DNA from: SKVL01 sp051747785
Lineage (GTDB): Bacteria; Patescibacteriota; Minisyncoccia; Phycocordibacterales; CSBR16-193
NCBI GenBank assembly: GCA_051747785.1
Contig: JBNJGN010000022.1
Location: 1-12,247, forward strand
Direction of reading: 5' to 3'
DNA length: 12,247 nt
The stretch's first letter is position 1, and each line of letters begins with the position of its first letter. Under the pieces are notes generated by a model. The model was not told the origin of the DNA. It saw only the letters and a list, made by a program, of their open reading frames with translations, and did not search any database. Position numbers and translations under genes: made by a program. Shown here one piece after another: positions 12,227 through 12,247 of this stretch.

Positions 12227-12247
12227 TTTAATTTGAGTTAATAAAGA

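Noticed and set aside
1..12247. CRISPR array, insertion sequence or prophage
   Set aside because: No regularly spaced repeats, no transposase or phage-like proteins, and no terminal inverted repeats with target duplications were seen.

Overview
The window is AT-rich, gene-dense bacterial DNA. Genes are short, many junctions overlap or have 0-7 nt gaps, and TGA is used as an ordinary stop, so a UGA-recoded lineage is unlikely. Bacterial -10 boxes (TATAAT, TAAAAT) and three clean intrinsic terminators argue against an archaeon. The gene set and style (small helical unknowns, membrane-anchored acidic proteins, a double-length ThyX-like protein, almost no Shine-Dalgarno sites) suggest a member of the Candidate Phyla Radiation (Patescibacteria). 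This is inference; no rRNA or ribosomal protein gene is present to prove it.

Layout, left to right. (a) 1-1059, + strand: the tail of a truncated gene, a 110-aa helical unknown, and an HD-domain hydrolase. (b) 1066-3070, - strand: a two-gene unit of a single-pass anchored protein followed by a polytopic membrane protein with a visible internal duplication. (c) 3071-3210: a divergent promoter region with a perfect DnaA-box consensus, then a membrane-anchored phospholipase A2-like protein (+). (d) 3815-5056, - strand: a three-gene operon of two half-size permease subunits (ArsP/DUF318 type) and a NifX/NifB-like small protein, joined by an ATGA overlap and a 1-nt gap. (e) 5172-7973, + strand: dCTP deaminase, then the complete AmmeMemoRadiSam trio: radical SAM enzyme, LigB/Memo-like protein, AMMECR1 protein. 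(f) 7981-9333, - strand: a tandem-duplicated ThyX-like protein. (g) 9540-12215, - strand: three separate units, each closed by its own hairpin terminator: a kinase-like protein plus a coupled 68-aa protein, a LolA/DUF4412-like anchored protein, and an anchored acidic protein of unknown family.

Functional links. dCTP deaminase and the ThyX-like protein both belong to the dUMP-to-dTMP branch of nucleotide metabolism. The AmmeMemoRadiSam trio lies between them and is probably one unit whose substrate is not evident here. The permease halves and the NifX-like protein look like a transport module with a metal- or cofactor-binding partner. Several proteins are anchored at the membrane by one N-terminal helix.

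The observations most worth following are: (1) promoters whose -10 box ends 4-6 nt before the ATG, implying leaderless mRNAs, with only one convincing Shine-Dalgarno site in the window; (2) the double ThyX, in which each domain keeps a different half of the signature motif; (3) the unusually short LigB/Memo protein; and (4) the kinase with its tightly coupled small partner. No CRISPR array, insertion sequence, convincing tRNA or rRNA was seen.
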